Shown piece after piece: positions 1 through 9,217 of a stretch of 33,867 nt of DNA. The stretch lies in the NCBI GenBank assembly GCA_964631125.1, contig CAZVYN010000043.1, forward strand, positions 1-33,867. Reading direction: 5' to 3'. Origin of the DNA: CAZVYN01 sp964631125 (lineage in GTDB: Bacteria; Eisenbacteria; RBG-16-71-46; CAIMUX01). Positions within the stretch are counted from its first letter, which is position 1; every line of letters begins with the position of its first letter. A program made the translations under genes and the position numbers. The notes under the pieces are model-generated. The model searched no databases and had not been told where the DNA came from. It saw only the letters and a list, made by a program, of their open reading frames with translations.

Positions 1-615
1 CGCATGGCGGGCCGTGTCGTCGGACTGGTCGCGAATCAGCCCAAGGTGTTGGCGGGCGCCCTCGACATCGATTCTTCGGTCAAGGCGGCTCGCTTCGTCC
101 GCTTCTGCGACGCGTTCAACATCCCGATCATCACCTTCGAAGATGTCCCTGGCTTCCTCCCCGGCACCGCTCAGGAGTGGGGCGGCGTGATCAAGCACGG
201 GGCCAAGCTGCTCTACGCCTACTGCGAGGCGACGGTGCCGAAGCTGACCGTCATCACGCGCAAGGCGTACGGCGGCGCCTACGACGTCATGTCGTCGAAA
301 CACATCCGGGGCGACTACAACGTGGCGTGGCCCGGCGCGGAGATCGCCGTGATGGGAGCGGACGGCGCGGTCAGGATCATCTTCCGCCGCGAACTCGACG
401 CGGCCCCGGCGGAACAGCGCGCCACGAAGGAGCGAGAGCTCGTCGCCGACTACAATCGCACCTTCGCGAATCCGTACGTCGCGGCGTCGTACGGATATCT
501 CGATGACGTCATCCGTCCGCGCGAAACGCGGCCGCGCCTCATCGCCGCGTTGTCCATGCTGGAGAACAAGCGGGTCGAGAACCCCAAGCGAAAGCACGGC
601 AACATCCCGCTCTAG
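1..615 (+). CDS. pccB: Propionyl-CoA carboxylase beta subunit (carboxyltransferase), 3' part
   Basis: The reading frame is open from the window edge, so the N-terminal part of the gene lies upstream. About 204 C-terminal residues are visible. They match the second crotonase-like half of biotin-dependent carboxyltransferase beta subunits: a DVPGFLPGTAQE segment, GAKLLYAY, then TRKAYGGAYDVMSSKH and AWPGAEIAVMGADGA, ending in a basic KRKHGNIPL tail typical of propionyl-CoA carboxylase. The enzyme transfers carboxyl from biotin to propionyl-CoA, giving (S)-methylmalonyl-CoA in the cytoplasm. The biotin carboxylase, carrier and mutase genes follow on the same strand, which supports propionyl-CoA rather than acetyl-CoA as substrate; that is context inference. 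The family is near certain, the exact substrate likely. Confidence 0.93.
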   Translation, partial: RMAGRVVGLVANQPKVLAGALDIDSSVKAARFVRFCDAFNIPIITFEDVPGFLPGTAQEWGGVIKHGAKLLYAYCEATVPKLTVITRKAYGGAYDVMSSKHIRGDYNVAWPGAEIAVMGADGAVRIIFRRELDAAPAEQRATKERELVADYNRTFANPYVAASYGYLDDVIRPRETRPRLIAALSMLENKRVENPKRKHGNIPL

Positions 616-684
616 ACGGTGAGGTAGGATACCGGCTCGCTCTGTCGATCTCGTCCCGCCTCGCGCGCTACCCCAGGGGATCCC

Positions 685-2201
<1,517 letters not shown>

Positions 2202-2205
<4 letters not shown>

Positions 2206-2756
2206 ACGCGCCCACGCCCGGCTCCGCGCGAGGCTTCCAGCGATTTACCGTCGGGGAAGCGAAGCCTGCGTCTGCGCGCGACGTCGAGATCGCATCGGGT
2301 CCCGACGGATATACGGTTCGGGTCGATGGCGCCGAGCACCAGATCACCTGGAGGGAGCGCCCTGACGGGAGAGTGCAGGCTTCGATCGGCGGACGAAGTC
2401 TGAACGCCCGCATCACCAAGCTCGACTCGGGTCATTGGCTCGTCGAGTGGATGGGGATCACGCGCATCTACACGGTCGAAGATGAACTGGCCGCCCGGAC
2501 GTCTCGCGCGCAGGGCGCCCGCGGCGCCGCGGCGGACGGACCGACGACGCTCGCCGCGCCGATGCCTGGAACCGTCGTGCAGGTGCTCGCGACCGAAGGC
2601 CAGGCGGTCGCGGCCGGGGAGTCGCTCTTCATCATCGAGGCGATGAAGATGCAGAACGAGATCGCCGCGCCGATCACCGGCCGCGTGACCAAGATGAACG
2701 TGTCGCCCGGACAGTCGGTCGAAGCCCGGCAGCCGCTCTGTATAATCACGCCGTGA
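2202..2756 (+). CDS. Biotin carboxyl carrier protein of acyl-CoA (propionyl-CoA) carboxylase
   Basis: This 184-residue protein starts at ATG 2202, overlapping the biotin carboxylase stop by four bases (ATGA), so translation is probably coupled. The C-terminal 75 residues form a biotinyl/lipoyl domain (LAAPMPGTVVQVL ... EAMKMQNEIAAP), with the biotinylated lysine at residue 149 inside EAMKM. The N-terminal 100 residues (GYTVRVDGAEHQI, then SGHWLVEWMGITRIYTV) resemble the linker or BT-like region that precedes the carrier domain in PCC alpha chains. This supports the view that it is the detached C-terminal half of PCC alpha rather than a fatty-acid-synthesis AccB. It delivers carboxybiotin from the carboxylase subunit to the beta subunit. 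Confidence 0.9.
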
Positions 2757-2802
2757 AACGGCGTGATCCCCCTCCTCCCACGTTGGAGCCCGAACCCCAC
2801 CC

Positions 2803-4437
2803 ATGACCCCCCACCTCTCTGCCTGGAAAGCCGCCTACGCCGCGCAGAAACTCCGCCGCGCGCACTTCCCCGCGTCGTCTTTCGAACCCGAGGCGCTCTA
2901 CACCCAAGACGACCTCGCCTCCTTCGACCCCGACCGAGACCTCGGCCTCCCCGGCGCCTACCCCTTCGTGCGCGGCATCCAGCCGTCGCAGTACCGCGGT
3001 CGGCTCTGGACCATGCGTCAGTACGCCGGCTTCGGCTCGGCCGAGGAGACCAACGCGCGGTTTCGCTTTCTCTTGGAGCAGGGACAGACGGGGCTCTCGG
3101 TCGCCTTCGATCTGCCGACCCAGATGGGCTACGACTCCACCGATGCCATCGCCACGGGAGAGGTCGGTAAGGTGGGTGTGGCGATCGACACGTTGGCCGA
3201 CATGGAGGCGCTGCTCGATGGGCTTCCGCTCGCGCAGGTCTCGACTTCCATGACCATCAACGCGACCGCTTCGATCCTGCTGCTCATGTATCAGGCGGTG
3301 GCGGAGCAACAGGGGGTCCCTCGCGAGCAGATCACCGGCACGGTGCAGAACGACGTGCTGAAGGAGTTCGAGGCGCGGGGCACGTTCATCTTTCCGCCGG
3401 GGCCTTCGCTGCGTCTCGCGACCGACATCATCGTCTACTGCGCGGAGGCGCTACCGAGCTGGAATTCGATCTCGATCAGCGGCTATCACATTCGTGAAGC
3501 GGGATCGACGGCGGTGCAGGAGCTGGCGTTCACGTTCGCCAACGCCATCTGCTACGTCGAGTCGACGCTCGAGCGCGGGCTCTCCATCGACGCTTTCGCC
3601 CCGCGTCTCTCCTTCTTCTTCAACGCGCACAATCATCTCTTCGAGGAGATCGGAAAATACCGCGCGGCCAGGCGAATCTGGGCGCGCGTCGTGCGGGAAC
3701 GTTTCGGCGCGCAGGATCCGCGCAGTTGGATGCTCCGCTTCCACACGCAGACCGCCGGCTCGACGCTGCAGGCGCAGCAGATCGATGTGAACGTGGTCCG
3801 CGTCGCCTACCAAGCGCTCGCCGCGGTCTTGGGAGGAACCCAGTCGTTGCACACGAACAGCCGCGACGAGGCGCTCTCGCTGCCGCGCGAGGAGTCGACG
3901 TTGCTCGCGCTCCGCACTCAGCAGGTGCTGGCCGAGGAGACAGGCGCGGCCGACGTGATCGATCCACTGGGCGGCTCGTACTACATCGAGGCGATGACCA
4001 ATCGTCTGGAGTCCGACGCGCTCGCGCTCATGCAGCGGATCGAGGAGATGGGCGGGATGCTGCGGGCGATCGAAACCGGCTTCGTCCAGCGCGAGATCCA
4101 TCACGCCGCGTACGAAGCGCAGCGAGCGGTGGAAGCGGGGGACGCGCGGATCGTCGGCGTGAACTGCTACCAGACGCCCGAGCCGTCCACGCTCCCTCGC
4201 TTCGGCATCTCGGAAGAGCCGGCGCGGCGGCAGGCGGAGCGACTGGCGGCGGTGCGGGCGCGTCGAGACGGCCCCGCCGTCGAACTGGCCCTCTCTCGCT
4301 TGGAAACCGCGGCGCGGGCGGACGCGAACCTCATGCCGTTCCTCTACGACGCCGTTCGACAGTACGCGTCGATCGGAGAGATCTGCGGGCGGCTGCGCCA
4401 GGTGTTCGGCGCCTACCGAGATCCTGGATACCTTTGA
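2803..4437 (+). CDS. Methylmalonyl-CoA mutase, large (catalytic barrel) subunit
   Basis: This 544-residue protein contains only the TIM-barrel half of the adenosylcobalamin-dependent mutase; the cobalamin domain is a separate gene at 15383-15793. Motifs: RGRLWTMRQYAGFG at 65-78, GLSVAFDLPTQMGYDS, GTVQNDVLKEF, ISISGYHIREAG with the Tyr228-His229 pair, and LGGTQSLHTNS. Aligned by eye to the Propionibacterium enzyme, Tyr74 and Arg192 fall at the positions of Tyr89 and Arg207, which bind the methylmalonyl carboxylate. Isobutyryl-CoA mutases have Phe and Gln there, so methylmalonyl-CoA is the likelier substrate. Gln60 sits where Tyr75 normally lies. It converts (R)-methylmalonyl-CoA to succinyl-CoA. 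The start at 2803 has only a weak upstream GGAG. Confidence 0.92.
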   Translation: MTPHLSAWKAAYAAQKLRRAHFPASSFEPEALYTQDDLASFDPDRDLGLPGAYPFVRGIQPSQYRGRLWTMRQYAGFGSAEETNARFRFLLEQGQTGLSVAFDLPTQMGYDSTDAIATGEVGKVGVAIDTLADMEALLDGLPLAQVSTSMTINATASILLLMYQAVAEQQGVPREQITGTVQNDVLKEFEARGTFIFPPGPSLRLATDIIVYCAEALPSWNSISISGYHIREAGSTAVQELAFTFANAICYVESTLERGLSIDAFAPRLSFFFNAHNHLFEEIGKYRAARRIWARVVRERFGAQDPRSWMLRFHTQTAGSTLQAQQIDVNVVRVAYQALAAVLGGTQSLHTNSRDEALSLPREESTLLALRTQQVLAEETGAADVIDPLGGSYYIEAMTNRLESDALALMQRIEEMGGMLRAIETGFVQREIHHAAYEAQRAVEAGDARIVGVNCYQTPEPSTLPRFGISEEPARRQAERLAAVRARRDGPAVELALSRLETAARADANLMPFLYDAVRQYASIGEICGRLRQVFGAYRDPGYL

Positions 4438-4465
4438 GCCGGGCGAGATCCGAAAGGGGGCGAGC

Positions 4466-4867
4466 ATGGAGCGAGTGACCGGTCTGGGCGGAGTCTTCTT
4501 CAAGGCCGACGATCCGAAGGCGCTGGTCGAGTGGTACGTCACGCACTTGGGGATCGAAACCGATGCCCACGGCTACGTGACGTTCAAGTGGGGGCCGAGC
4601 GCGCTCTTCGGATCGGGCGGGGCCGAAGTCTCGGGTTCGACGGTCTGGAATCCGTTCGCCGCCAGCACGACCTACTTCGCGCCGAGTCCCAAGCCGTTCA
4701 TGCTGAACTATCGCGTGCGAGACATGGGCGCCATGATCGCTCAGCTCCGCGCCGCGGGCATCGAGGTGACCGACGCGAAAGACGAGCCGGGCTTCGGCAG
4801 CTTCGCCTGGCTGAGCGACCCCGAGGAGAACCGGATCGAGTTGTGGCAGCCGGCGGAGGGGATGTGA
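4466..4867 (+). CDS. VOC (glyoxalase/bleomycin-resistance) family protein
   Basis: This 133-residue protein has the paired beta-alpha-beta-beta-beta layout of the vicinal oxygen chelate fold. The first half opens with GVFFKADDPKALVEWYVTHLGI. The second runs LNYRVRDMGAMIAQLRAAGIEV and closes with GSFAWLSDPEENRIELWQP, the usual C-terminal metal-site strand. The start is ATG 4466 with AAGGGGG just upstream. The substrate cannot be read from sequence. It lies 28 bp after the mutase large subunit, but it is not the methylmalonyl-CoA epimerase of the pathway: the better epimerase candidate is at 7759-8163. Its stop codon overlaps a possible GTG start of the next small ORF. Confidence 0.85.
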   Translation: MERVTGLGGVFFKADDPKALVEWYVTHLGIETDAHGYVTFKWGPSALFGSGGAEVSGSTVWNPFAASTTYFAPSPKPFMLNYRVRDMGAMIAQLRAAGIEVTDAKDEPGFGSFAWLSDPEENRIELWQPAEGM

Positions 4868-5094
4868 ACGCGAACGCAAACGCAGACGCAGACGCATCGC
4901 GAAGCGCCTGGCGCTGTCGGGTGCAGCGTCCCGGGGATCCCGGACTACCCGACGATGCGATCACGGCCACCGCCGAGGAGCGGATCGAATGGGTCTGGAA
5001 GATGACCGTCGACGCCTGGGCCTTCATGGGAGAATCCGTGGATGAATCGCGACTTCGCCGAGATGTTGTCCACGTTTTCCGACGAGAGAGTTGA
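4864..5094 (+). CDS. Small protein encoded upstream of, and overlapping, a nucleotidyltransferase
   Basis: This is a candidate 76-residue product from GTG 4864, whose start overlaps the previous stop (GTGA). A later GTG at 4921 is possible, and neither has a well-spaced ribosome binding site. The C-terminal part reads ATAEERIEWVWKM ... DESRLRRDVVHVFRR, a plausible charged helical protein. In my recollection, short proteins with a similar RxDVVxxxR ending often precede AbiEii/DUF1814-like nucleotidyltransferases. The first residues (NANANADADA) come from a 6-bp tandem repeat and may not be translated. The ORF overlaps the nucleotidyltransferase gene by 53 bases, which suggests a coupled two-gene unit. 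I do not know its function; antitoxin or chaperone for the partner is a guess. Confidence 0.5.
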   Translation: MNANANADADASRSAWRCRVQRPGDPGLPDDAITATAEERIEWVWKMTVDAWAFMGESVDESRLRRDVVHVFRRES

Positions 5095-5491
5095 ATTCTT
5101 GCTCGTGGGGGCATATGCGCTCGCGGTTCATGGCGTCGCGCGCACCACGGGGGACTTGGATCTCTGGGTCCGGCCGACAAGCGAGAACGCCGATCGGGTC
5201 TGGCGCGCTCTCGCTCGGTTCGGCGCCAGCGTGGTCGGCGCGACTCGGGACGACTTCGCCCGACCGGGTGTGGTCGTCCAGCTCGGCGTCAGCCCGCTGC
5301 GGATCGATCTGCTCACCTCGATCGACGGCGTAGAGTTCGAAGCCGCCTGGGCTCGACGTGCGGAATCAAGTCCGGTCGGCCTCGCGCAACCGATTCCCGT
5401 GCTCGGACGCAAAGACTTGATCACCAACAAGCGAGCCTCGGGGCGTCCGCAAGATCTTGCCGACGTTGCGAGGCTCGAGGCGATGGAATGA
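5042..5491 (+). CDS. Nucleotidyltransferase (AbiEii/MNT-like)
   Basis: This 149-residue protein starts at ATG 5042, with GGGAGA about 9 bases upstream. The N-terminus carries a clear minimal nucleotidyltransferase core: FLLVGAYALAVHGVARTTGDLDLWV. The Gly-x-Tyr-Ala-Leu helix and the Asp-Leu-Asp metal pair (about residues 38-40) are the signature of AbiEii and related DUF6036-type proteins. A third acidic strand is plausible in LRIDLLTSIDG. The C-terminus has the common pattern VLGRKDLITNK ... RPQDLADVARLE. Such proteins often form two-gene toxin-antitoxin or defence-like cassettes; here the partner would be the small overlapping ORF upstream. Its role in this organism is unknown. Confidence 0.82.
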   Translation: MNRDFAEMLSTFSDERVEFLLVGAYALAVHGVARTTGDLDLWVRPTSENADRVWRALARFGASVVGATRDDFARPGVVVQLGVSPLRIDLLTSIDGVEFEAAWARRAESSPVGLAQPIPVLGRKDLITNKRASGRPQDLADVARLEAME

Positions 5492-5540
5492 GTGATGGAG
5501 TGAAGCGCGCGTCGTCAACGACGTGTCGAGAGGAGACCGT

Positions 5541-6122
5541 ATGGTAGCCGTGCCCTCGACGATGTTGTCGCTCGGGACCCAGGCGCCCGATTTCCGCCTG
5601 CCTGACGCCGACGGGAAGCTCTCCCGACGCGACGACTTCAAGGACGCGCCGGCGCTCCTGGTGGCGTTCATCTGCAACCACTGCCCGTACGTGAAGCATG
5701 TTCGCGAGGGCCTGGCGGCGTTGGCCCGCGATGCGATGGCGAAGGGCGTTGCCGTCGTCGGCATCAACCCGAACGACTCGAAGCGTTATCCAGATGACGG
5801 CCCGGAAGCGATGAAGAGCGAGAGCGCCGCCGCCGGCTACACCTTCCCGTACTTGGTCGACGCTTCGCAGGAGATCGCCTTCGCCTATCGCGCGGCGTGC
5901 ACGCCCGACTTCTTCCTCTTCGACGGCGCGCGCCGGTTGGTCTATCGGGGGCAGATGGACGACAGCCGTCCCGGCAACGACGCGGCCGTGACCGGTCGAG
6001 ACCTACGAAACGCGATCGACGCCGTGTTGGCCGGGCAGCCGGTCTCCGAGACGCAGATCCCGAGTATCGGCTGCAACATCAAGTGGAAGCCCGGCCGCGA
6101 GCCGCAGTGGTTTGCGCTGTGA
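5541..6122 (+). CDS. Thioredoxin-fold redox protein (AhpC/TSA-like)
   Basis: This 193-residue protein belongs to the thioredoxin family. Visible are GTQAPDFRLPDADG near the N-terminus, the redox motif FICNHCPYVKH with Cys45 and Cys48, and the cis-Pro loop region CTPDFFLFDGARRLVYRG with an additional cysteine. ATG 5541 is chosen over the upstream GTG 5523 because AGGAGA at 5531-5536 gives a proper ribosome binding site. No signal peptide is present, so it is probably cytoplasmic. The physiological substrate is unknown; thiol oxidoreductase or peroxiredoxin-like activity is the family expectation. The 3' end lies in a 14-bp tandem duplication that repeats the stop-codon region, followed at once by a strong hairpin. 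Confidence 0.88.
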   Translation: MVAVPSTMLSLGTQAPDFRLPDADGKLSRRDDFKDAPALLVAFICNHCPYVKHVREGLAALARDAMAKGVAVVGINPNDSKRYPDDGPEAMKSESAAAGYTFPYLVDASQEIAFAYRAACTPDFFLFDGARRLVYRGQMDDSRPGNDAAVTGRDLRNAIDAVLAGQPVSETQIPSIGCNIKWKPGREPQWFAL

Positions 6123-6138
6123 ACTTTGCGCTGTGAAC
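6111..6138 (+). repeat. 14-bp direct tandem duplication at a stop codon
   Basis: The unit TTTGCGCTGTGAAC occurs twice in a row (6111-6124 and 6125-6138). The first copy contains the TGA stop of the thioredoxin-fold gene, and the second carries a spare TGA. The last four bases of the second copy are the start of the terminator stem. Confidence 0.9.
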
Positions 6139-6179
6139 GAGGAATCCCCGCGGCGCCTCGCCGCGGGGATTCCTCGTTC
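6135..6179. terminator. Bidirectional hairpin terminator between convergent genes
   Basis: A perfect 20-bp inverted repeat (arms 6135-6154 and 6160-6179) with a 5-base loop lies 12 bases after the stop of the thioredoxin-fold gene. It also lies 60 bases beyond the stop of the converging msrBA gene. The stem is very GC-rich (CCCCGCGGC / GCCGCGGGG). There is no long T-run, so it could act as a terminator with a weak tract or as an mRNA-stabilising 3' hairpin. Confidence 0.75.
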
Positions 6180-6239
6180 CGCCTCTTTCGGTGACTCGAG
6201 TCCCCTCAGCCACCGGCTCTGGGATTCTCGCCCCCTCCT

Positions 6240-7582
6240 CTACCTGCTCTCCGCCTTCGCCCCATCCAAGAACGAAAACGGCCGAATCGCGTGGCACGTG
6301 TACCCGTTCGGATCGTTCTCCAGATAGTCCTGGTGATACTCCTCCGCGACCCAGAAATCACCCGCCGAAACGATCTCGGTCACCGCCTTCGCGCCCCAAT
6401 GCCCCGTGCGATCGACCAACTCCTTGAACTTCTCCGCCGCCGCTCTCTGCGCTTCGTCGTGATAGAAGATCGCCGATCGATAGCTGGAGCCGCGGTCGTT
6501 CCCCTGCCGGTCCTTCGTGGTCGGGTCGTGCATGCGGAAGAACCAATCGAGCAACACCTCGTACGACACCTTCGTCGGGTCGTAGGTGAGCCGCACCGCC
6601 TCCGCGTGCCCCGTGTCGCCCTTCTTCACCAGGTTGTAGGTCGCGTTCTTCGTGTTCCCGCCGGTGTAGCCGACGTCTGTGTCGAGTACTCCGGGGATGT
6701 CGCGGAGCAGGTCCTCCATGCCCCAGAAACAGCCGCCGGCGAACGTGGCGACGGCCTGATTCGAACTCGCGCCGGTCGCAGCGCCGGTCGCGATGCCGGA
6801 GGTCGCTCCGGAAGCGGACGCTTNNNNNNNNNNNNNNNNNNNNNNNNNNNNNNNNNNNNNNNNNNNNNNNNNNNNNNNNNNNNNNNNNNNNNNNNNNNNN
6901 NNNNNNNNNNNNNNNNNNNNNNNGCGCCGGTCGCAGCGCCGGTCGCGATGCCGGAGGTCGCTCCGGAAGCGGACGCTTCGCGCCCGAAGAGAAGCAGGTA
7001 CTTCGCGTATCCCTCTGCCTCCAACTCGTCGACCGGCACGAAGCGGAGCGCGGCCGAGTTCATGCAGTAGCGCTGGCCGGTCGGCTTCGGACCGTCGTCG
7101 AAGACATGTCCGAGATGCGAATCGGCGTGCGTCGAACGAACCTCGGTGCGATCACCCGGATACGAATTACTGTCGGTCTTGGTCGCCACGTTTGTCGGCT
7201 CGACCGGCTGCGTGAAGCTCGGCCAGCCGGTGCCGGAGTCGTACTTGTCGAGCGAACTGAAGAGCGGCTCGCCCGAGACGACGTCGACGTAGATTCCCAC
7301 TTCGTGGTTGTCCCAGTAACGGTTGTTGAAGGGACGCTCGGTCCCCTCGTGCTGAGTGACCTGGTACTCCTCCGGCGTGAGCGACTTCTTCAGTTGGTCG
7401 TCCGAAGGCTTCTGGTAGGAACTCATGCTCTCCTCTCCCGCCCACTTCTGCGGCGATGCGCTGGTAGCCTGTCCGTTCGCGGTCGAACCCACCGGCGCCT
7501 CATCCCCATGAGACGGCGAACACGCCAGCGCGGCTCCGCCGATCAGCGCCATCGATCCCAATAGTCGCCCGAAGTTCCGCAT
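6240..7582 (-). CDS. msrBA: Peptide methionine sulfoxide reductase MsrB-MsrA fusion lipoprotein (interrupted by an assembly gap)
   Basis: The gene reads from ATG 7582 (AGAGGAG upstream). It begins with a signal peptide ending in ALAC (Cys21, possible lipobox), so the enzyme is probably anchored outside the cytoplasmic membrane. MsrB comes first: NRYWDNHEVGIYVDVVSGEPLF, DSGTGWPSF and the catalytic cysteine in RYCMNSAALRF. The Zn-binding CxxC pairs are absent. MsrA follows with GCFWG, HAEAVRLTYDP and YHQDYLENDP. A run of 100 N lies in the Ala/Gly/Ser-rich linker and shifts the frame. Removing the N run and one copy of the 55-bp flank leaves 1188 bases, an uninterrupted 395-residue frame, so the real gene is very likely intact. 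The fused enzyme repairs both diastereomers of methionine sulfoxide. Confidence 0.92.
6769..6978. other. Scaffold gap (100 N at 6824-6923) with 55-bp duplicated flanks
   Basis: The 55 bases 6769-6823 are repeated exactly at 6924-6978 on the other side of 100 N. This is the mark of two contigs that overlap but were joined by a fixed-length spacer. It is probably not missing sequence and not a biological repeat. Confidence 0.93.
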
Positions 7583-7758
7583 CGTCTCGGTCTCCTCTTT
7601 CGGCGTCTCGAGACGTCGCGCCAGCAGTGGTCGCCGTCTCCGAGACTACCTGGCCCGTTGGGGGGGGCGCCGCTCAGAGGTCGGGAGGACCTCGAAAGTT
7701 TCACCGGGCGTCGTACACTCCCGGCCCAGGCCATCTACCGAAGGGAAACGGACCCGCC

Positions 7759-8163
7759 ATGATCCGCAAGATCGACCACATCGGGATCGCCGTCCTCGAT
7801 CCCGCCCGCGCGCTCCAGACCTTCTCCGAGGCGCTCGGCCTCAAGCTCGAGCTGGTCGAAGAGATCCCGAGTCAGCAGCTCATCTCGTATCACCTGAAAG
7901 TCGGCGAGTCGCACATCGAACTGCTCCACGCGACCGACCCCGATTCGGTCATCGCGAAGTTCCTGGCCAAGCGCGGACCCGGCGTGCATCACGTGGCGCT
8001 CCAAGTCGACGACCTCGAAGCCGAACGCGATCGTCTGACCGCGCTCGGACTCGAGCCTCTGACGCCGGAGCCGTTCATCGGCGCGGGGGGAAAGAAGGTG
8101 CTGTTCTTCCATCCGCGGACGACGGGCGGGGTGTTGGTGGAGATCTGTCAGTTGGGAGGCTAG
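7759..8163 (+). CDS. mce: Methylmalonyl-CoA epimerase
   Basis: This 134-residue VOC-fold enzyme interconverts (S)- and (R)-methylmalonyl-CoA, linking propionyl-CoA carboxylase to the mutase. The sequence follows the family closely: IRKIDHIGIAVLDP at the start (His7), SHIELLHATDP (Glu54), GPGVHHVALQVDD (His77/78) and GGVLVEICQ (Glu128). These positions correspond to the metal ligands and catalytic acids of known epimerases. The start is ATG 7759, with AAGGGA about 13 bases upstream, slightly far. It is transcribed divergently from msrBA. Its product completes the propionate pathway encoded on both sides of it. Assignment is confident from motif pattern and context. Confidence 0.9.
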   Translation: MIRKIDHIGIAVLDPARALQTFSEALGLKLELVEEIPSQQLISYHLKVGESHIELLHATDPDSVIAKFLAKRGPGVHHVALQVDDLEAERDRLTALGLEPLTPEPFIGAGGKKVLFFHPRTTGGVLVEICQLGG

Positions 8164-8166
8164 CGG

Positions 8167-8210
8167 GGGCGACCCAGCCGAGGGCGACCCAGCCGAGGGC
8201 GACCCAGCCG
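8167..8210 (+). repeat. 15-bp tandem repeat, about three copies
   Basis: The unit GGGCGACCCAGCCGA occurs at 8167, 8182 and 8197 (last copy lacking its final base). It begins four bases after the epimerase stop and lies in the spacer before the pirin gene. Confidence 0.88.
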
Positions 8211-8270
8211 GTGCGGAACGTTTCATCGGCGAAGGCATCCAACGCCCCGAACAACGATCCAGGAGGCGTG

Positions 8271-9099
8271 ATGCGACCGATGAATCGACGGCAGGCGCTG
8301 AAACTCTCCGCGGGCGCGCTGGCCATCGGCGCCGCGGGACGATCCGCACACTCGGAGACGACGATGTCCGTGGCGACTCAGATCCGTGTCCGGCCCAGCG
8401 CCGAACGCATGCGCAGCAATTTCGGTTGGCTCGACAGTCGGCACACGTTCTCGTTCGGTGAGCACCACGAACCCGAGCAGATGGGATTCCGCTCGCTGGG
8501 AGTGATCAACGAGGACCACGTCACTCCGGGCGACGGGTTCGGCATGCACCCGCACCGTGACATGGAGATCTTGTCGTATGTCTTGGACGGCGCCTTGGAG
8601 CACAAGGACAGCCTGGGGGACCGGCTCGATCATCCGTCCGGGCGACATCCAGCGGATGAGCGCGGGCACGGGCGTCTATCACAGCGAGTACAACCCGTCG
8701 AAGGCGGACGGCGTGCACTTCCTGCAGATCTGGTTGCTCCCGTCCGAGCGCGGGATCGCGCCTGGGTACGAACAGAGGGCGTTCCCCGCCGCCGATCTGA
8801 CCGGGCGCCTGCGGCGTGTCGCCTCGCGGAACACGCCGGGCTCACCCGCGCATGATGACGGAGCGATCTCGATCCACGCCGACGCCGCGCTCTACTCCGG
8901 TCTGCTCCTGCCTGGAGACGAAGCGAGCCTCGAGCTGACGCACGGACGTCATGCCTGGGTGCAGGTCGCGCGGGGGAGCGTCGAGTTGGACGGCGGCGTG
9001 CTGTTGTCCGAGGGAGACGGCGCCGCGATCAGTCACGCCGAGCAGGTGCGGTTGCGGGGGATGGAAGCGGCCGAGGTCTTGGTCTTCGACTTGGCCTAG
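8271..9099 (+). pseudogene. Pirin family protein with Tat-type signal, frameshifted
   Basis: The gene starts at ATG 8271 with AGGAGG at 8261-8266. The N-terminus is a twin-arginine-like signal (NRRQALKLSAGALAIGAAG). The pirin cupin follows: RHTFSFGEHH, GFGMHPHRDMEILSYVLDGALEHKDS. At that point the frame breaks and continues one frame over with GSIIRPGDIQRMSAGTGVYHSEYNPS. The metal ligands expected for pirins (HPH, then HxE in YHSEYN) are all present across the two frames. The break lies at a run of five G (8615-8619). With one G removed, 828 bases give an unbroken 275-residue protein. A homopolymer sequencing error is as likely as a true mutation. Pirins act as quercetinases or regulators; a periplasmic form is unusual and its function is unknown. 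Confidence 0.82.
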
Positions 9100-9133
9100 G
9101 CGTCCGTTCGATCCCTCGTTCGCCCACTCGAGG

Positions 9134-9187
9134 CTTGTGAAAAATGGTGCAACTGTTGCCGGCAACAGTTGCACCATTTTTCACAAG
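9134..9187. terminator. Perfect 54-bp palindrome, bidirectional terminator-like (repeat family copy 1)
   Basis: Two 27-base arms pair perfectly with no loop. The outside reads CTTGTGAAAA, the middle TGTTGCCGGCAACA, and there is an A5 tract on the left and T5 on the right of the GC-rich stem. That gives an intrinsic-terminator shape on both strands. It lies between the convergent pirin and acyl-CoA dehydrogenase genes. A copy with one difference lies at 18648-18701. Confidence 0.85.
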
Positions 9188-9217
9188 AGCACGGGGGAGT
9201 TCGTCCGACTCAGCGCG

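Noticed and set aside
4466..4867. VOC protein next to the mutase considered as the methylmalonyl-CoA epimerase
   Set aside because: It lacks the epimerase pattern (DHIGIAV, GPGVHHVA), which is fully present in the gene at 7759-8163.
6924..6978. 55-bp exact repeat around the first N run
   Set aside because: It is explained by overlapping contig ends; the gene frame closes perfectly when the copies are merged.
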